Shown here piece after piece: positions 32,264 through 33,991 of a stretch of DNA of 33,991 nt (within the stretch, counting starts at the first letter, position 1; each line of letters opens with the position of its first letter). Source of the stretch: a virus; IMG/VR virus record IMGVR_UViG_3300032311_000767, positions 1 through 33,991 of that record. One strand, 5' to 3'. A program made the position numbers and the translations under genes. The notes beneath the pieces are model-generated. The model worked only from the letters and a program-made list of their open reading frames with translations. It did no database searches and was not told the DNA's origin.

Positions 32264-32295
32264 TTTGACTCCATTAAGGAGCCATCGTATATTTA
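32264..32295 (+). promoter_or_regulatory. Strong Bacteroidota-type promoter with dyad in spacer
   Basis: TTTG 32264-32267, 20-nt spacer, TATATTTA 32288-32295. This is the one promoter of the array whose spacer lacks the usual GGyTAyC start; it has an inverted repeat, CTCC-attaa-GGAG, possibly an operator. The ATG at 32313 is 25 bases after the -7 start, ruling out an upstream TTG (32265) inside the -33 box. Confidence 0.75.
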
Positions 32296-32320
32296 CATCA
32301 AATAAAGAAATAATGGAAAA
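32285..32320 (+). repeat. 36-bp direct repeat, copy 1 (promoter -7 box, leader and start codon)
   Basis: Bases 32285-32320 are identical to 32725-32760. The repeat covers the TCG before the -7 box, the -7 box, the whole leader, the ATG and the first codons; similarity continues about 11 bases further with two mismatches, so both proteins begin MEKQxTA. Confidence 0.85.
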
Positions 32321-32489
32321 ACAAAAAACAGCAGTTGAATGGTTGGTAAAGAAATTAAATACACCCGGATTTACTCAAGTAGTAACGGATGAAGAATTCC
32401 AACAAGCATTAGCAATGGAAATGGAACAAAGGGTAAAATCATATAAAAACGGATATATAAACGGACAAATGGATGCTTTTACTAATTAA
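32313..32489 (+). CDS. Small protein of unknown function
   Basis: A 58-residue helical protein, MEKQKTAVEWLVKKLNTPGF, then FQQALAMEMEQRVKSYKNGYINGQMDAF. Start at 32313 set by the promoter. The sequence AVEWLVKKL..A..ME..Q....Y..GY..G..DAF resembles a pattern seen in unnamed short proteins of Bacteroidota phages; no function known to me. Its N-terminus matches that of the gene at 32753. Confidence 0.65.
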   Translation: MEKQKTAVEWLVKKLNTPGFTQVVTDEEFQQALAMEMEQRVKSYKNGYINGQMDAFTN

Positions 32490-32490
32490 A

Positions 32491-32522
32491 TTTGGCTCAT
32501 CTAAAATTCAGTCGTACATTTA
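32491..32522 (+). promoter_or_regulatory. Strong Bacteroidota-type promoter
   Basis: TTTG 32491-32494, 20-nt spacer starting gctcatctaaaat, TACATTTA 32515-32522, preceded by AGTCG. The next ATG is 24 bases after the -7 start. Confidence 0.8.
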
Positions 32523-32538
32523 CAACAAATAAAGAAAT

Positions 32539-32745
32539 ATGAAAATATTAATACAAAACGAGTTTGACGAAACAAGAATAATTAAATGGATGAATAATCA
32601 ATTTGATAGTAATAAATGGAATATAATTAATCGAGAACAAGGCATTGAGGTTAAACTTGAAATTACCATTGACAAACTATCTAAAACAGAACAAGAAAAT
32701 TTATTTGGCTATCTAAAATCTCAGTCGTATATTTACATCAAATAA
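32539..32745 (+). CDS. Small protein of unknown function
   Basis: A 68-residue protein, MKILIQNEFDETRIIKWMNNQF, then WNIINREQGIEVKLEITIDKL. Its last 14 codons are at the same time the promoter of the next gene (32704-32735), so the C-terminal LFGYLKSQSYIYIK may be dictated by promoter sequence. Not recognised. Confidence 0.6.
   Translation: MKILIQNEFDETRIIKWMNNQFDSNKWNIINREQGIEVKLEITIDKLSKTEQENLFGYLKSQSYIYIK
32704..32735 (+). promoter_or_regulatory. Strong Bacteroidota-type promoter embedded in coding sequence
   Basis: TTTG 32704-32707, 20-nt spacer starting gctatctaaaat, TATATTTA 32728-32735, preceded by AGTCG. It lies wholly inside the 3' end of the gene at 32539. The next ATG is 25 bases after the -7 start. 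Confidence 0.8.
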
Positions 32746-32760
32746 AGAAATAATGGAAAA
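32725..32760 (+). repeat. 36-bp direct repeat, copy 2 (promoter -7 box, leader and start codon)
   Basis: Identical to 32285-32320. The copies are 440 bp apart in the same orientation and could recombine, deleting one gene pair. Confidence 0.85.
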
Positions 32761-32989
32761 GCAACAAACAGCGATGCAAGAACTATTAGAATTTTGCGAA
32801 TATAGACAAACCAAAGCAACTGATGGTTGTAAAGCTGCGTGGAATATGATATTAGCAAAAATAAAAGATGATGGACTTATTGAAATAGAACAGGAACAAA
32901 TAATGAATGCATGGGTAAAAGGAGTAGTTAGTGAAGGTGATATGACGGCAAGACAATATTACAAAGAAACATATAAACAAGAAGAATAA
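32753..32989 (+). CDS. Small protein of unknown function
   Basis: A 78-residue acidic helical protein: MEKQQTAMQELLEFCEYRQTKATDGCKAAWNMILAKI, then EQIMNAWVKGVVSEGDMTARQYYKETY. The start and leader are duplicated from the gene at 32313 or vice versa. It is followed by an A-rich gap and another promoter. Not recognised. Confidence 0.65.
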   Translation: MEKQQTAMQELLEFCEYRQTKATDGCKAAWNMILAKIKDDGLIEIEQEQIMNAWVKGVVSEGDMTARQYYKETYKQEE

Positions 32990-33004
32990 GAATCCAGTAA
33001 ATAA

Positions 33005-33036
33005 TTTGGTTACCGTAATAATCAGTCGTACATTTA
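33005..33036 (+). promoter_or_regulatory. Strong Bacteroidota-type promoter
   Basis: TTTG 33005-33008, 20-nt spacer starting gttaccgtaataat, TACATTTA 33029-33036, preceded by AGTCG. The next ATG is 35 bases after the -7 start, the longest leader of the array. Confidence 0.8.
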
Positions 33037-33063
33037 CATCAAATAAAAATAAATAAAAAACAT

Positions 33064-33354
33064 ATGAGTAGATTAATAAGTGAATTGCCGTACGAGATAA
33101 AATTAAAAGCAATGAAATACAGTAATGCTCCGGGTGAAGATGATTTGGCTGCCTCGTTTATATGGAATACAACAGATGAAGGTCATGATATATGGGAAGG
33201 AATATATAATAAAGGTGACTATCAATCGTTTTATAGTTTTCATGATATGAAATATCCAAAACAAATAACACCAAAACAATGGTGTGAGGAAAAAGGATAT
33301 AATGAATATCATGTAATGATAATAGAACAGTATTTGAAAGATACGGGTAAATAG
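33064..33354 (+). CDS. Small protein of unknown function
   Basis: A 96-residue protein beginning MSRLISELPYEIKLKAMKYSN and continuing DDLAASFIWNTTDEGHDIWEGIYNKGDYQSFYSFH, then a helical C-terminus. It is rich in aromatic and acidic residues and ends in TAG, unlike the TAA of most neighbours. The AxxxxxTxEGHDxWExIxxxxDY type of motif appears in unnamed phage proteins as far as I recall. Own promoter. Confidence 0.65.
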   Translation: MSRLISELPYEIKLKAMKYSNAPGEDDLAASFIWNTTDEGHDIWEGIYNKGDYQSFYSFHDMKYPKQITPKQWCEEKGYNEYHVMIIEQYLKDTGK

Positions 33355-33571
33355 TACGTTAAGGGTACTGGGATATAAAAATGAGATATGTGACAAATAT
33401 ACATAAACGGAAGTGTGACACGGGAATGGATGAGGTAGGATAGTATATGACATAGATGTGGTGTGTGGGATATGTTGAGAATTTGAAATCCGTACCTCCT
33501 TTCATCGAGGGAACCAACCATTTCATCGACAAAGTATATACTACTTTCACACACCCCATAAACAAGATCTA
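33355..33571 (+). ncRNA. Gene-poor, more GC-rich stretch; possible structured RNA
   Basis: These about 217 bases have no convincing gene. The only fair-sized + frame is 33456-33584 (42 codons), with no A-rich leader. GC is near 38 percent, higher than the array around it, and the first half is G/T-rich. GGTGTGTG (33460-33467) can pair with CACACACC (33548-33555), extended by G-U and A-U pairs to about 11 bp, enclosing a loop that contains TTTCATCGA twice and a small CCTC/GAGG hairpin. Also AGTAC/GTACT at 33353-33369. It could be transcribed from the promoter at 33005. RNA function is speculative. Confidence 0.3.
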
Positions 33572-33603
33572 TTTGGAGAACTAAAAATAAGGTCTTACAT
33601 TTA
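33572..33603 (+). promoter_or_regulatory. Strong Bacteroidota-type promoter
   Basis: TTTG 33572-33575, 20-nt spacer starting gagaactaaaaataagg, TACATTTA 33596-33603. The spacer is notably like that of the promoter at 15244. The next ATG is 23 bases after the -7 start. Confidence 0.75.
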
Positions 33604-33618
33604 CAAAAAATAAAGGTT

Positions 33619-33729
33619 ATGAATAGAAGAAATAATTTAGATGAAATTTTATATGGTATAGTTTGTGTAATTGCTTCATGGATTTTTGGAGGTTTTTTAG
33701 TAATGATTATTTGTAAATTATTAAGTTAA
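33619..33729 (+). CDS. Very small membrane protein
   Basis: A 36-residue protein, MNRRNNLDEILYGIVCVIAS, with one hydrophobic helix (about residues 11-33) containing an FGGF motif and a positively charged N-terminus, so probably N-in. Leader aaataaaggttATG is of the same form as for the polymerase and ligase genes. Unknown function; small single-helix proteins of this kind often act on the host envelope or immunity. Confidence 0.6.
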   Translation: MNRRNNLDEILYGIVCVIASWIFGGFLVMIICKLLS

Positions 33730-33730
33730 A

Positions 33731-33762
33731 TTAGGTTTCCCTAAAAAATAGTCGTACATTTA
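33731..33762 (+). promoter_or_regulatory. Bacteroidota-type promoter with TTAG in the -33 box
   Basis: TTAGG at 33731 replaces TTTGG, followed by a 20-nt spacer (gtttccctaaaaaatagtcg) and TACATTTA 33755-33762. The rest of the family signature (AGTCG before the -7 box) is intact. The -33 change may weaken it. Confidence 0.65.
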
Positions 33763-33779
33763 CTAAAATGAAAAATAAA

Positions 33780-33991
33780 ATGAAAAATAAAAAAGTTTAT
33801 GTCGTACGGGGTTCCACCGACGGTAACCTAGGTGTGTACACGACCCTATCTAAAGCACATGAGTGTGTTATGGAATACTTTAATGATTATGGAAATTTAA
33901 ATTTCACTCTGAAAGATATTAAGCATTTCCATTCCCAATACCCATATTCGGATATAAATGTTTATTCAGGTGATACAGATTCATATTGTAA
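33780..33991 (+). CDS. Protein of unknown function, cut by the window end
   Basis: A frame open to the window edge, about 70 residues visible: MKNKKVYVVRGSTDGNLGVYTTLSKAHECV..., then YFNDYGNLNFTLKDIKHFHSQYPYSD. Two ATGs are in frame, 33768 and 33780; 33780 is preferred because it is 25 bases after the -7 start, like its neighbours, whereas 33768 would be 13. The opening strand and GSTDGNLGVYTTLSKA segment suggest a small beta-alpha fold. Incomplete at the 3' end. Confidence 0.65.
   Translation, partial: MKNKKVYVVRGSTDGNLGVYTTLSKAHECVMEYFNDYGNLNFTLKDIKHFHSQYPYSDINVYSGDTDSYC

Noticed and set aside
32265-32312. Upstream TTG start for the gene at 32313
   Set aside because: It lies within the -33 box and spacer of the promoter at 32264-32295.
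33309-33565. Overlapping minus-strand open frames near 33.4 kb
   Set aside because: Several frames overlap each other and the + strand gene end; none has a leader, promoter or recognisable motif.
33456-33584. 42-codon + frame in the gene-poor gap
   Set aside because: No A-rich leader, overlaps the next promoter at 33572, and the peptide shows no motif; kept only as an alternative to the RNA idea.
1-33991. CRISPR array or tRNA genes
   Set aside because: No regularly spaced repeat of 20-40 bp and no cloverleaf with a conserved T-loop was seen by eye. The only tandem repeat is the 48-bp coding repeat at 2356-2443.

Overview
The window looks like part of the genome of a large, AT-rich, T4-superfamily tailed phage of a Bacteroidota host. 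This rests on three observations. (1) It carries a T4-type replication set: family B DNA polymerase (gp43-like), sliding clamp (gp45-like), both clamp-loader subunits (gp44-like and gp62-like), a RecB/Cas4-type nuclease, an ATP-dependent DNA ligase and dUTPase. (2) Fourteen sites match the Bacteroidota sigma-A promoter pattern (TTTG, spacer, TAnnTTTR), all with exactly 20 nt between the boxes. (3) Start codons are preceded by A-rich leaders (for example aaaataaaaattATG) instead of Shine-Dalgarno sequences, as in that phylum. Every gene I accept lies on the + strand, and almost all stops are TAA.

Layout. 1-2480 is nucleotide and redox metabolism: the end of a thioredoxin-like gene, a GIY-YIG homing-type endonuclease, folE, a small membrane protein, dut and a Glu/Pro repeat protein. 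2499-11206 is the replication module (polymerase, clamp, groES, groEL, clamp loader, Nmad1/DUF1599-like protein, PD-(D/E)XK nuclease), with a chaperonin pair set between the clamp and clamp-loader genes. 11261-26678 is a glycan island of about 15 kb: a ribbon-helix-helix-like protein, six glycosyltransferases or likely glycosyltransferases, and a tightly packed sugar-synthesis operon (17245-23829) with its own promoter. That operon encodes an E1/DdhC-type 3-dehydrase, an RmlB-like dehydratase, a HAD phosphatase, a NeuB-SAF-cupin fusion, a TPP-dependent acetolactate-synthase-like enzyme and a methyltransferase; an SDR follows. 26684-28850 holds small proteins, including a DksA/TraR-type zinc finger and an HNH-like nuclease. 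28852-33991 is an accessory array: ligase followed by about fifteen very small genes, most of them just downstream of a strong stereotyped promoter, as in early host-takeover regions.

How it fits together. The replication genes form a complete polymerase/clamp/loader machine, with dUTPase and FolE supporting nucleotide supply or base modification. The glycan island appears able to make and transfer unusual sugars (a 3,6-dideoxyhexose branch, possibly two-carbon-branched, plus a nonulosonate-type acid). Whether the acceptor is virion protein, phage DNA or host surface cannot be read from this sequence. The promoter array probably fires early using the host RNA polymerase.

The least expected items are the chemistry implied by the E1-like plus TPP enzymes, the extended promoter consensus with a duplicated promoter-leader-start cassette, and a gene-poor, more GC-rich stretch at 33355-33571 that may encode a structured RNA. 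All functional calls come from motifs read by eye; no database search was run.
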